Shown one piece after another: positions 1 to 7,616 of a DNA stretch of 32,793 bases. Each line of letters opens with the position of its first letter. The stretch's first letter is position 1. Source of the stretch: JAJYKN01 sp035516155 (GTDB lineage: Bacteria; Nitrospirota; UBA9217); assembly GCA_035516155.1 (NCBI GenBank), contig DATJAP010000010.1, positions 1 through 32,793 on the forward strand, read 5' to 3'. The notes under the pieces were generated by a model. The model had not been told where the DNA came from. It saw only the letters and a program-made list of their open reading frames with translations, and did not search any database. The translations under genes were made by a program, and so were the position numbers.

Positions 1-53
1 TATAACCGGTTCGACTCCCTTTGGCTCATTATGATCCTGTCCTGTTCCGCCAT
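1..53 (-). CDS. ISNCY-like transposase, N-terminus only (runs off left edge)
   Basis: An ATG at 53 on the minus strand is preceded by a strong ribosome binding site (GGTGGAGGG, four bases before ATG) and opens a frame without stop to the window edge. The 17 visible residues read MAEQDRIIMSQRESNRL. From memory, transposases of the ISNCY group with an N-terminal HTH and an integrase core start with a very similar MSQ(K/R)E-x-(K/R)-R-L segment. Only the extreme N-terminus is visible, so neither the DDE core nor intactness can be judged. The family is inferred from this short segment and from the IS-end-like repeats just upstream. Confidence 0.5.
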   Translation of the reverse strand, partial: MAEQDRIIMSQRESNRL

Positions 54-86
54 TATGCCCTCCACCTACAGACGGGCATTGTAGCT

Positions 87-134
87 GAAAATAGGACATT
101 TTAACTTTGGCAAAATAGGACATTATCGCTTTGG
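87..134. repeat. Imperfect 24-bp tandem repeat in the IS end
   Basis: Two adjacent 24-base units (87-110 and 111-134) share aaaataggacatt and a terminal ctttgg and differ at four positions. They lie between the presumed IS tip and the transposase start, where transposase-binding repeats would be expected. Confidence 0.6.
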
Positions 135-141
135 GAGGACA

Positions 142-169
142 GGATTTTTGTGAACGGATTTTTGTGAAC
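142..169. repeat. Exact 14-bp tandem duplication next to the IS end
   Basis: The unit ggatttttgtgaac is present twice head-to-tail (142-155 and 156-169), directly outside the outermost TGTCCT motif of the IS end. The repeat is exact; its origin (slippage, IS-related duplication or remnant of another element) is unknown. Confidence 0.75.
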
Positions 170-683
170 GGGGACCGCTGCTTTTCTACTGTTTCCCCGT
201 CATCCCCCCTTTGCATCTTCTCTTCCCGAGGCTTCAGACCTCCCTTGATGAGTCTCAACAGCGGATGTGGTGCCGGTTCGGCAATGCGAAACTCCCTCTA
301 AATTCCCGGGCTTCTGACATGAGTTTCTCCAGCAGGTTTGCCCAGTCAGGGAGCAACTGGCTTCGCATACGGTCTCCGGGTGCAGTCGTTTGTTTTCATC
401 CGATTTTTTTCGCGGTAAACAAGTCATCCCGCTGTTTCAGCTCGCCAGAAAGCCCCACGGGTTCGACGCAATCGCTGCGAGAAACGGAGATCGAAAACGC
501 ACGAGCTGCGGATGGTTCCGGTTCCTTTCGTGTCCCCTCGCAACACGTTCTGTGCTAATGGGGCTTCACGCCAGAGCGCGACCAGCCCCCAAGGGGGACG
601 AGATTTTTGGGATGAAGGACCACCGTCACATCGCATTGAGAGACCAGGGGGAGGGATTTCTCGAAACCATCAACATGCGGAAC
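170..683. other. Gene-poor region, no supported gene
   Basis: About 510 bases without a convincing coding region. Short open frames on both strands lack ribosome binding sites and recognisable protein content. Inverted arms ACGGGGA (168-174) and TCCCCGT (194-200) could form a hairpin. The position beside an IS end suggests degraded or rearranged sequence, but no parent gene is recognisable. Confidence 0.5.
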
Positions 684-716
684 AAAAAAAGGGAGTCTCC
701 CTGTCCGGGGACTCCC
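684..716 (-). terminator. Rho-independent terminator of the small exported-protein gene
   Basis: Read on the minus strand, GGGAGTC and GACTCCC form a perfect 7-bp stem around a 12-base loop and are followed at once by seven T. It lies about 20 bases after the stop of the minus-strand gene at 735-1028, the normal place for an intrinsic terminator. Confidence 0.82.
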
Positions 717-734
717 TGTCTGATAATGCAGAGC

Positions 735-1028
735 TTAGCAACCCACTGAAGCTTTGGGCGCTGCCGCGGGGGCGGCCATGATATGCATAAGCATATCTTT
801 ATCGATGGATACGTGCACCTTCTCGCCTGCCTTCACCTTGCTGAGATCAACGGACTTGTCAGCCTTCAGCGTAACATCCGTGGTTGAACCCTCTGCGCAG
901 AAAACAACCGTGCCAGCCTGAGTGTCAACGCTCTTGATTGTGCCCATCTTCGACTCTGCAGCGAAAACAAACGATGCCATGGATACTACCAGAACTACTA
1001 CTACCAGAATTGCCGCGACTTTCTTCAT
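735..1028 (-). CDS. Small exported protein, possibly CusF-like periplasmic metal-binding fold
   Basis: A 97-residue protein with a clear signal peptide: MKK, a run of hydrophobic residues to about 21, and an Ala-rich cleavage region near residues 23-24 (VFA-AES). The mature part of about 73 residues alternates beta-strand-like stretches (GTIKSVD, GTVVF, DVTLKAD, KVHVSID), consistent with a small OB-like barrel as in CusF. It has Cys44, a terminal Cys97 and a Met/His-rich stretch (DMLMHIM) that could bind copper or another metal. ATG at 1028 is chosen over an upstream in-frame start because AGGAGGGGG lies just before it. The gene is divergent from copA. It has its own promoter and terminator, so it is monocistronic. 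The copper link is inference from the neighbour and from residue content. Confidence 0.75.
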   Translation of the reverse strand: MKKVAAILVVVVLVVSMASFVFAAESKMGTIKSVDTQAGTVVFCAEGSTTDVTLKADKSVDLSKVKAGEKVHVSIDKDMLMHIMAAPAAAPKASVGC

Positions 1029-1085
1029 GTGTCTTACCCCCTCCTTCGTGATTTTGAAATACGCTTTCTGAGGCGCGTGGACCAC

Positions 1086-1114
1086 ACAATACCACAAGTT
1101 TAGAAAATACTCAA
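1086..1114 (-). promoter_or_regulatory. Sigma-70-like promoter of the small exported-protein gene
   Basis: On the minus strand TTGAGT (1109-1114) and TATTGT (1086-1091) are separated by exactly 17 bases. They lie in AT-rich DNA about 60 bases upstream of the ATG at 1028. Each box matches the consensus at four of six positions. Just upstream, TTGCA and TGCAA form an inverted pair (1137-1152) that could be an operator. Confidence 0.55.
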
Positions 1115-1551
1115 TCAAAATTTTAAATGATCCCACTTGCATAATTTTGCAACTTGAATCGCATATGCTAAATATCTTAACCGTCTTCCGTGGTGCTCTA
1201 TTTTTTCATCTACGTGGTAGCGGCTGGGTCGCGAGAAGATCGAATGAATATCCTCGCGTCGACAATAGCCAGGCAAGCCGGGTTCCCTGTTGCTCTGCCG
1301 GACCCGCTCATTGACTATATCAGGTTGAAATCAGATCTTCTTTCATGGCAAAAGCCTTTCTCAATATGTGCAGAACCTGCCGTCGCGTTCGTAAGAGTCG
1401 AGGGAACAATCCCCCCGAAGGCAGTGTTGAAGATGCTCTTGTGCTCATGAACAACCTATTCCCCAGGAAGGATACGCAAACAATCTGCTAGACCTCGCCT
1501 CATCAAAAACCAAAACCGTTTTAATCCGCATATCATCGTTCTCTTCCTCCT
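1115..1551. other. Divergent intergenic region before copA, no supported gene
   Basis: About 440 bases between two divergent promoters. The left part is AT-rich with short palindromes (TTGCA/TGCAA at 1137-1152; GCATATGC at 1161-1168). An 86-codon frame (1190-1450) and a 48-codon frame (1345-1491) on the plus strand overlap in different frames, lack ribosome binding sites and match nothing recognisable, so neither is called. Confidence 0.45.
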
Positions 1552-1579
1552 TTGTCCTGACCGACCTTTGTGGTAAAAT
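1552..1579 (+). promoter_or_regulatory. Predicted copA promoter placed for a leaderless mRNA
   Basis: TTGTCC (1552-1557) and TAAAAT (1574-1579) are separated by 16 bases; TG precedes the -10 box in an extended-like context. The -10 box ends six bases before the copA ATG, so transcription would start at or next to the A of the start codon. No ribosome binding site precedes that ATG. Confidence 0.5.
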
Positions 1580-1585
1580 TACGCA

Positions 1586-4021
1586 ATGGAGACGAAGAAA
1601 GCCGTTATCCCGGTCAAAGGCATGACCTGCGTAAACTGCGCCGCTGCCATCCAGAAGGACATCTCGAAGTTGGTTGGAGTAAAAACGGCCAACGTAAATT
1701 ACGCTAATGAAAAGGCTGTTGTTGAATTCGATCCTGCTTTTGTGGGGCTGGATCAGTTCATTTCCAGCATCAATGAACTCGGTTACCAGGCTGTAACTGA
1801 AACAGTCACCCTGCCGATCATAGATCTTGACGTATCGAGGGTACGCGAGCTCGAACAGGTCATAACGTCCATAGACGGCGTGCTGAAAACGCTCGTAAAT
1901 GCCACTGCCGGCACCATCGAGCTGGAATATATCCCTGGACAGGTTAGCCTGCGCGATTTCCGAAGGACTATTGAAAAATCCGGTTTCCGCCTTCCGCAGC
2001 AGGTGGAAGGCCGGTCGGCTCTCGATATCGAGAAAGAAGCGAGGATGAAGGAGCTTTCGGAACTCCTCACCAAGCTCATTGTAAGTGCTGTTCTCTCCGT
2101 GCTGGTAATGATCGGCAGCTTTCAGGACATGCTCCAAATCCCTGCCGTCGTCCCTCCCCGGACAATGTGGTTTATCCTGTTCCTCCTGGCGACACCGGTC
2201 CAGTTTTGGGCAGGCCGTCACTTTTACCAGAACGCCTGGGCCTCAATCAAACACGGCAGTACAAACATGAATACGCTGGTCGTTGTCGGCACGTCCGCAG
2301 CTTACGGTTACAGCGTCTTGCTCACCTTTTCCCCATCGGCACTCGGGCACTACGGGGGCCATGGTGGCGCGTACTATGACACAGCGACCATGATCATCAC
2401 CCTGATCCTCTTCGGCAAGTATCTCGAAGCGCGCGCCAGGAACCGTGCGGGCGAGGCCATCAGAAAGCTCATCGGCCTGCAGCCGCGGACGGCCCGCGTT
2501 TCCCGTGAGGGCATGGAACAGAACATCCCCATCGAAGATGTCGAATCGGGCGATCTCATCATTGTACGTCCTGGGGAAAAAATCCCGGTGGACGGCATCA
2601 TCCGGAACGGATACTCCTCAATCGATGAATCGATGCTTACCGGAGAAAGCCTGCCTGTGGACAAGAAGACCGGAGACTCAGTTATCGGCGCCACGATCAA
2701 CAAGACCGGAACCTTCACGTTCGAAGCAACCAAGGTCGGCAAGGAAACGATGCTGTCCCAGATCATCCGCATGGTCCAGGAGGCGCAGGGCTCCAAGGCG
2801 CCGATCCAGCGGCTTGCTGATTACATCTCCAGCATCTTCGTGCCTTCCGTGATCAGTATCGGCCTGGTCACATTCACGGTCTGGTATATTTTCGGACCTC
2901 CGGAAACACGGTTCACCTTCGCGTTCCTGAACTTCATCGCGGTTCTTATCATCGCCTGTCCCTGCGCCATGGGGCTTGCCACGCCTACGGCGATCATGGT
3001 CGGAACGGGGAAAGGAGCAGAAAAAGGTATTCTTTTTAAAAATGCCGAGAGCCTGGAGCGGGCCCAGAAGATCAATACCATCATTCTCGACAAGACCGGG
3101 ACGCTCACGCGCGGAGAACCGAAAGTCACGGAGATTATCAGGGACGGCATGAGCGAGCGGGAAATCCTCTTTTATGCGGGGTCCGCGGAAAAAGGTTCGG
3201 AGCATCCTCTGGGCGAAGCGATCGTGCAGGCGGCTCTTGAGAAAAACATAGGCCTCGAACAGGCCGACGAATTCGAAGCGCTTCCCGGCCACGGCGTCAA
3301 GGCCGTGCTTCAGGGAAAGACCATTCTGCTCGGCAACGGGCGCCTCATGGCGGACAACAAAATCGATTTCGGACCATTCCAAACCGAGGCTGAGAAACTA
3401 TCAAGCCGTGGGAGAACTCCCATGTTTGTTGCGGTCAACGGCAAGGCCGCCGGAATCATTGCCGTCGCCGACACGCTTAAGGAGCACTCGAAGGAAGCGG
3501 TAAGGGAGCTCCAGGCCCTTGGCCTCGAGGTCGTCATGCTGACCGGCGACAACCGCCGCACGGCCCAGGCCATTGCCGATGAGCTTGGCATATCGCGCGT
3601 GCTCGCAGAAGTACTCCCCCACGACAAGATGGATATGGTCAAAACGCTCCAAGCGGAAGGACGCGTCGTGGCCATGGTCGGTGACGGCATTAATGATGCG
3701 CCGGCCCTTACGCAGGCCGATGTGGGCATCGCCATCGGCACGGGGACGGACGTGGCAATCGAGGCTTCCGATGTCACACTGATCAAGGACGATCTGCGCG
3801 TTGTAGCGACGGCAATGAGGCTTTCGCACCGGACCATGAAAACGATTAAAATGAACCTGTTCTGGGCCTTTTTCTATAATATCATCGGCATCCCCGTAGC
3901 AGCAGGTGTACTGTACCCTTTTTTTAAAGTACTGCTGAACCCTATGTTCGCATCAGCTGCCATGGCGTTCAGCTCCGTGAGTGTAGTATCGAATTCGCTG
4001 AGGCTGAAAAGGTTCAGGTAG
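1586..4021 (+). CDS. copA: Copper-translocating P-type ATPase CopA
   Basis: An 811-residue P1B-type ATPase that exports Cu(I) from the cytoplasm across the inner membrane using ATP. The N-terminal heavy-metal domain carries GMTCVNC (Cys15, Cys18). A second domain of similar size at about 76-138 has no CxxC. The catalytic core is complete: TGES at 352-355 (actuator), the membrane metal site CPC at 458-460, phosphorylation motif DKTGT at 502-506 (Asp502), nucleotide-domain HP at 540-541 and GDGIND at 699-704. Length and order are normal for the family. CPC with an N-terminal CxxC favours Cu(I)/Ag(I) rather than Zn/Cd. The gene stands alone after a divergent small exported protein and is followed by a hairpin at 4045-4092. 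No CueR-type regulator is in the window. The ATG at 1586 lacks a Shine-Dalgarno sequence and may be leaderless. Confidence 0.95.
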   Translation: METKKAVIPVKGMTCVNCAAAIQKDISKLVGVKTANVNYANEKAVVEFDPAFVGLDQFISSINELGYQAVTETVTLPIIDLDVSRVRELEQVITSIDGVLKTLVNATAGTIELEYIPGQVSLRDFRRTIEKSGFRLPQQVEGRSALDIEKEARMKELSELLTKLIVSAVLSVLVMIGSFQDMLQIPAVVPPRTMWFILFLLATPVQFWAGRHFYQNAWASIKHGSTNMNTLVVVGTSAAYGYSVLLTFSPSALGHYGGHGGAYYDTATMIITLILFGKYLEARARNRAGEAIRKLIGLQPRTARVSREGMEQNIPIEDVESGDLIIVRPGEKIPVDGIIRNGYSSIDESMLTGESLPVDKKTGDSVIGATINKTGTFTFEATKVGKETMLSQIIRMVQEAQGSKAPIQRLADYISSIFVPSVISIGLVTFTVWYIFGPPETRFTFAFLNFIAVLIIACPCAMGLATPTAIMVGTGKGAEKGILFKNAESLERAQKINTIILDKTGTLTRGEPKVTEIIRDGMSEREILFYAGSAEKGSEHPLGEAIVQAALEKNIGLEQADEFEALPGHGVKAVLQGKTILLGNGRLMADNKIDFGPFQTEAEKLSSRGRTPMFVAVNGKAAGIIAVADTLKEHSKEAVRELQALGLEVVMLTGDNRRTAQAIADELGISRVLAEVLPHDKMDMVKTLQAEGRVVAMVGDGINDAPALTQADVGIAIGTGTDVAIEASDVTLIKDDLRVVATAMRLSHRTMKTIKMNLFWAFFYNIIGIPVAAGVLYPFFKVLLNPMFASAAMAFSSVSVVSNSLRLKRFR

Positions 4022-4044
4022 TCAAGTAGGAACGAGGTTGCGCA

Positions 4045-4092
4045 GACAGGCGCAAAAAAACACCGTGCGCTGCTTTTTTTTCGCCGCCTGTC
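4045..4092 (+). terminator. Probable terminator after copA
   Basis: GACAGGCG (from 4045) and CGCCTGTC (to 4092) form an 8-bp stem that is extended inward by a run of seven A pairing with a run of eight T. The A/T pairing would make a hairpin that could work in either direction. It follows the copA stop by about 25 bases and precedes the next gene. There is no T run outside the stem, so efficiency is uncertain. Confidence 0.5.
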
Positions 4093-4123
4093 TTCAACCT
4101 GTTGTCTTTTGTCTCTTGCTTTT

Positions 4124-4561
4124 ATGAAATTTATTGCTGATGTCATGCTCGGAAGGCTCGCGAAGCGATTGCGGTTGAGGGGAATCGATGTCCTCTATGA
4201 CAACAGTCTCGACGACAACTCGATTATCCGCATTTCCCTTGAGAACAACCGCGTCATTCTCACCCGTGATAACGGTCTGGCCCGCCGCCCTCTTGCAACC
4301 AACCATCTCCTGATCCGCAGCGATCGGGTTGATGAGCAGGTCCATCAGGTTCTTACCGCCTACCCGGTCGAAGCGACACCCCTTACCCGCTGCCCGGAAT
4401 GCAATGAGACTCTTACGCCCATCGATAAAATTGAAGCCATGGACCTCGTTCCAGCCTATGTGTACAAAACGAATGATTGCTTTCTCCGCTGTGGTGGTTG
4501 CGGCAGGATTTACTGGAAGGGGACGCATGTTGACCGGATGGAATCGACAGGAATGGTATAA
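4124..4561 (+). CDS. Mut7-C RNase-domain (PIN-like, DUF82) protein with zinc ribbon
   Basis: A 145-residue protein of the Mut7-C family. The N-terminal part (about 1-80) starts KFIADVMLGRLAKRLR and has ILTRDNGLA; Asp6 and Asp49 are candidates for the acidic metal site of this PIN-like nuclease fold. The C-terminal part is a zinc ribbon with CPEC at 90-93 and CGGC at 123-126 followed by RIYWKGTH, typical of the family. The usual role is presumed RNA cleavage, but bacterial members are mostly uncharacterised. The ATG at 4124 is preferred to an in-frame TTG at 4109 because family members start at this MKF-type position; no good ribosome binding site is seen for either. It is co-directional with copA but separated by a hairpin, so a functional link is doubtful. 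Confidence 0.85.
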   Translation: MKFIADVMLGRLAKRLRLRGIDVLYDNSLDDNSIIRISLENNRVILTRDNGLARRPLATNHLLIRSDRVDEQVHQVLTAYPVEATPLTRCPECNETLTPIDKIEAMDLVPAYVYKTNDCFLRCGGCGRIYWKGTHVDRMESTGMV

Positions 4562-4748
4562 AAAACTTGAATGACGGGTCACCCTGTTGGATATCGCCGC
4601 GAGGGAAAAACCCGGGTACTGAACGGGCAGATCAAACGAACTTTCTCGGCCGCATTATCCCCGCCCTGAAGTAACGGGGATTTACGCCGGATGTGATAAA
4701 GCAACCGGATTCCAGTTTCCGATCAACGGGCTGTTTCGATGAGGGAGT
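4562..4748. other. Convergent intergenic region with two small hairpins
   Basis: This region separates the convergent Mut7-C and RodZ-like genes. TCCCCG (4658-4663) and CGGGGA (4675-4680) form a 6-bp stem. On the minus strand CCCG and CGGG (4611-4627) followed by five T (4606-4610) could be a weak terminator for the long minus-strand run. Neither is strong. Confidence 0.35.
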
Positions 4749-5663
4749 TTACTGAACAGGCTTCTGGGGCATTTCCACCGGAGTTTTCGTCTGAGCGGAA
4801 GCCGGCTGGGGCTGGTTCTGCCGGACGTGCGCTGATACAGATTGAGATGAATGCACCTCTGGGACCGGCTTCCGCTTCGTTTTTGACGTGGCGGGATTTT
4901 GCACCTGTATTTTCCGGCTTACGATCCCCGAGGAGGTGATGACCATGTCCCTCACCACGGTGTTCTTCGGTTCGTCGACCGTCAGCTCTTTCCCGTTCAG
5001 CACAAGCTTAAGATCACTTGCACTGCCGTAGCTCAGCAGGAACCGTTCGTCGGCACTCCAGATAAGGCTCTCCCCCTTGTTCAGAATAGCTTTTTTCTGA
5101 GGACTCGAATCGGTCCGGATCAGAATCCAGGTGTTCTCGAGAGCAACAACCTCGAGATAAAGTTTTTCCGGCCTGGATGTCGTTCCCGGAGCGGACGATA
5201 GCTCGCCGAACCCGGCGGCCGGCGGCGGAGCTCCTGTGGGGGTCTCTTTCACGTGCTGTTGCGGCCTCGGAAACGCCGAAAAGAAAAAAAGAACAAGGAT
5301 AACCGCGATACCCGCCGCCCACAGAACAGGTTCGAGGGGAAACTTCGACGGAACGTGATGAACCTCTTCCTCTTTGACTGGCGCGGCGGCGACCGGCACG
5401 GCCTGCGCCGGTGAAGCTACGGGAGGACGTGTTTGCTGAATCTCCGCATAGCGCTTCAGAATCTCCGGCTCATCGAGCTGCAGGAACTTTCCGTAGTTTT
5501 TCAGAAAGCCCTTGACGAATACCTCGCCGGGAAGTTTGGAAAAGTCCTCTGCTTCGAGAGCCTTCAGGTACTGTACGCTGATACGTGTCTGCTGGGCGGC
5601 TTCCCGCAGATCGATCCCGCGGGCAAGCCGTGCATCTTGCAGGTATTTACCTAACGTCCCCAT
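4749..5663 (-). CDS. RodZ-like membrane protein (HTH plus DUF4115)
   Basis: A 304-residue protein with the RodZ layout. Residues 1-75 are a cytoplasmic XRE-type helix-turn-helix of the HTH_25 kind (LGKYLQDARLARGIDL, followed by a GEVFVKGFLKNYGKFL segment). A Pro/Ala linker leads to one membrane segment at about 113-130, and a periplasmic beta domain (DUF4115-like) spans about 168-250. A basic Pro/Gln-rich tail of about 50 residues ends the protein. RodZ links MreB to the elongasome for rod shape; this homologue may instead have another membrane-anchored role, since no mre or rod genes are nearby. The start has a good ribosome binding site (GAGGTGATGG), which overlaps the stop of the preceding TPR gene, only three bases away, so the two are probably co-translated. 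It is the last gene of the long minus-strand run. Confidence 0.82.
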   Translation of the reverse strand: MGTLGKYLQDARLARGIDLREAAQQTRISVQYLKALEAEDFSKLPGEVFVKGFLKNYGKFLQLDEPEILKRYAEIQQTRPPVASPAQAVPVAAAPVKEEEVHHVPSKFPLEPVLWAAGIAVILVLFFFSAFPRPQQHVKETPTGAPPPAAGFGELSSAPGTTSRPEKLYLEVVALENTWILIRTDSSPQKKAILNKGESLIWSADERFLLSYGSASDLKLVLNGKELTVDEPKNTVVRDMVITSSGIVSRKIQVQNPATSKTKRKPVPEVHSSQSVSAHVRQNQPQPASAQTKTPVEMPQKPVQ

Positions 5664-5666
5664 CCA

Positions 5667-6410
5667 TCACCTCAGGGTTTTAAGATAATCACTCGCTTTT
5701 ACAGCAAGGTCGCTCTTGGGTGCAAGTTCCACGACTTTTTTGAATTCCTGGACAGCAGACTTCTTATTCCCGTCTTTTAAATAGACCAGGGCAAGGCCGT
5801 AACGCATGTCGGGATTCTGCGGCGCCATATCAACGCCTTCCCGATATTCGTTGATCGCTTCCTCGTTCTTTCCCTCGTCGGCCAGCGCGGTGGCAAGCTC
5901 AAGAACAATAAAGTCCAGATTGGCATACTGCTTCGCGCTGCGGTAGGCTTCCACGGCTTTCGGATAATCCTTCTTAGCCATGTACACGCGCCCCATGTTC
6001 AGATAAGGGACATGGGGAGTGGCGTAAAGCTTGTTCTGCAACGCTTTTTGGTAGTTCTCGATGGCATCGTCCCATTTCTGCTGCTTTGAATACACTCCGC
6101 CGAGTGCGTTGTAGGCCTCAGAAAATTTATCATCCAGGCTGATCGCTTTTTTATAATACTTTATGGAATCCTCATACCTGCCTTGCATATCACAAATTAA
6201 TCCGAGGGAATAGTAGGACTGCTTGAAGGAGCTATCGGTCTGTATGGAACGGTTGAATTCCACGGAGGCCAGCTCAAAGTTTTTCTGCTGAAAATAGGCA
6301 AGCCCCTTGTCGTAATAGCCTTCCGCCATTTTGGATTTGTCTACGGTGTTGCCCCCCGTCGTGACGCACCCGGTCAGCGCAAGTAGAGCTATGATGATCA
6401 CGGTCCTCAT
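5667..6410 (-). CDS. Tetratricopeptide-repeat lipoprotein
   Basis: A 247-residue protein starting with a lipoprotein signal: MRT, a hydrophobic stretch, and lipobox LTGC with Cys15 as the lipidation site. Residues about 30-233 are built of roughly six TPR units (A/G-Y-x-x-L-G and A-x-x-x-Y-x-K-A-I patterns, for example YYSLGLICDMQGRYEDSI). TPR lipoproteins of this size include PilF/PilW type IV pilus assembly factors and several outer-membrane scaffolds; nothing in the context selects one. ATG at 6410 is chosen because AAAGGAG precedes it and the signal peptide begins there; a longer frame to 6449 would add residues ahead of the signal. It starts 13 bases after the stop of the preceding gene and ends three bases before the RodZ-like start, giving a tight three-gene unit probably concerned with the cell envelope. 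Confidence 0.85.
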   Translation of the reverse strand: MRTVIIIALLALTGCVTTGGNTVDKSKMAEGYYDKGLAYFQQKNFELASVEFNRSIQTDSSFKQSYYSLGLICDMQGRYEDSIKYYKKAISLDDKFSEAYNALGGVYSKQQKWDDAIENYQKALQNKLYATPHVPYLNMGRVYMAKKDYPKAVEAYRSAKQYANLDFIVLELATALADEGKNEEAINEYREGVDMAPQNPDMRYGLALVYLKDGNKKSAVQEFKKVVELAPKSDLAVKASDYLKTLR

Positions 6411-6423
6411 ATCCTTACTCCTT

Positions 6424-7527
6424 TCAAAATGATGTGAGCAAACGTGCAAGCGCTTCGCGGTCGCGGCTTACGACACCAGCCGTAGGCTGGGACTCCTTCT
6501 TCCCCGCCTGTTTCGGCACCTTCACAAAGCCCGAGCTTATTGCCTGCTGAAACATTTCCTGCCTGCTTTTGGGTGCGGCGGACGGGGGAGGCTTCGGCCC
6601 CGCTGCGCGGGATGGCGGTTTGACTTGCGTCCCTTGCAGACCCGCACCTGTGGTCCTTTGCGGTGGGCGTTGATTCTCCCTTTTCCGCTCTACGGGAACG
6701 TGCTCATGCGGATGCGTATACTCCGCATCCTCTTCCGCCATACCCTGTCGTTGCGGTAAAGACGGTGCGGGTTGCGCGGGCTCTGGGTGCTGGACCTCGG
6801 GAGCCGCAGGCAATGCCTCCTGGGGGGCCGGTTGAACCGGCGGCATCTGCGGAGCGTTTTGCGGGGATTGCACCGGTCGTTGGATCGGCGCGGTATCAGG
6901 CGCGGCCGGAACCGGTTTCGGCTGTATCGATGCCGGTGCCGCCTGCGGCGATGCCTGTTGTGGTGAAGGGGGCTGCGGCTCTGTCAGAACAGGCTGAGCT
7001 TGCTGCTCCTGGTGCTGCACGGGTGCTTGTGACGGTGTCGCTTGTTCCGCGGCCGATGCGGGTCCCGACGGCGCCTGCTGCTCCGTCGGCGGTTCCGACT
7101 GTGCCGCTTCAGGCGCCTGCGTCGCAGGGGCGATCTGAGGTTCCGGCGTGCTTTTAAAAATGTCCTGTTTCTCTATCCAGCGGCTTGCTTCCCCGGGAGG
7201 CAGCCGGCTAAAGTCCAATTCATCAAGCATCGCACCGAGTCCCTCGGCGAAGACGAGCGCCTCTTCCTGAACGGAATCCAGCTCTTCCGCGGGGAAGGGA
7301 TTGGATGAATGAGCGTAGTACAGTTTTCGACCCGTCAGAAGCAGGTGCAGCCCGATGTAGGCGGATATTTTATCCTTTGCTTCGCGGAAGAATATGATAT
7401 AACTGCGGGCTTCCTCAAGCATCATTTCCGGTGTGGCGACCTGATGGTTGTTCATCGAGAAGAACACCTTAACCATGTTCCTCTCCCTGATTTTCAGGTC
7501 CTCTATGGTTTGATCAATAAGAAACAT
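6424..7527 (-). CDS. Uncharacterised protein with long Pro/Gln/Ala-rich region
   Basis: Not recognised. The 367-residue frame has an ordered N-terminal domain of about 125 residues, rich in helix-forming sequence (EEARSYIIFFREAKDKI, then IGLHLLLTGRKLYYAH). It then has a disordered region of about 140 residues dominated by Pro, Gln and Ala, a short His/Glu-rich stretch (THPHEHVP), and a basic C-terminus with a short helical segment (MFQQAISSGFVKVP). There is no signal peptide or membrane segment. An in-frame ATG at 7476 has a better ribosome binding site (GGGAGAGGAAC) than the ATG at 7527, so the true protein may be 17 residues shorter; the longer form is kept because the extra residues look helical and coding. 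It lies directly upstream of the TPR lipoprotein and RodZ-like genes. Confidence 0.75.
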   Translation of the reverse strand: MFLIDQTIEDLKIRERNMVKVFFSMNNHQVATPEMMLEEARSYIIFFREAKDKISAYIGLHLLLTGRKLYYAHSSNPFPAEELDSVQEEALVFAEGLGAMLDELDFSRLPPGEASRWIEKQDIFKSTPEPQIAPATQAPEAAQSEPPTEQQAPSGPASAAEQATPSQAPVQHQEQQAQPVLTEPQPPSPQQASPQAAPASIQPKPVPAAPDTAPIQRPVQSPQNAPQMPPVQPAPQEALPAAPEVQHPEPAQPAPSLPQRQGMAEEDAEYTHPHEHVPVERKRENQRPPQRTTGAGLQGTQVKPPSRAAGPKPPPSAAPKSRQEMFQQAISSGFVKVPKQAGKKESQPTAGVVSRDREALARLLTSF

Positions 7528-7616
7528 AATTCACGTATAGAGTGCAAACGTTTTCACGAGCGATGCTCCGGCTCATGGTCCTGTTGTTTTCCGAAGCAGG
7601 AACGCCGAACTTCCCC

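Larger units (their letters stand above)
1..141 (-). mobile_element. End of an insertion sequence (ISNCY-like), body lies beyond the left edge
   Basis: On the minus strand the hexamer TGTCCT occurs three times (plus-strand aggaca at 136-141, 117-122 and 93-98), two of them within an imperfect 24-base tandem repeat, and is followed by a transposase start at 53. Multiple short repeats at the tip followed closely by a transposase start is a common layout of an IS end. The outer boundary near 141 is inferred from the outermost TGTCCT. The other end and any target-site duplication lie outside the window. Family assignment rests on only 17 residues of the transposase. Confidence 0.5.

Noticed and set aside
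7..20. ggttcgactcc, resembling a tRNA T-arm
   Set aside because: The bases on either side do not form a T stem, no acceptor end or anticodon arm is present, and the sequence is the start of the transposase frame on the other strand.
1190..1450. 86-codon plus-strand frame between the small exported-protein gene and copA
   Set aside because: No ribosome binding site, no recognisable domain, and an overlapping open frame in another phase makes chance likely.
1345..1491. 48-codon plus-strand frame with a CRTC motif
   Set aside because: No ribosome binding site and only one short cysteine motif; not enough to call a gene.
1445..2221. 258-codon minus-strand frame over the start of copA
   Set aside because: Antisense shadow of the copA N-terminus, whose coding evidence is strong.
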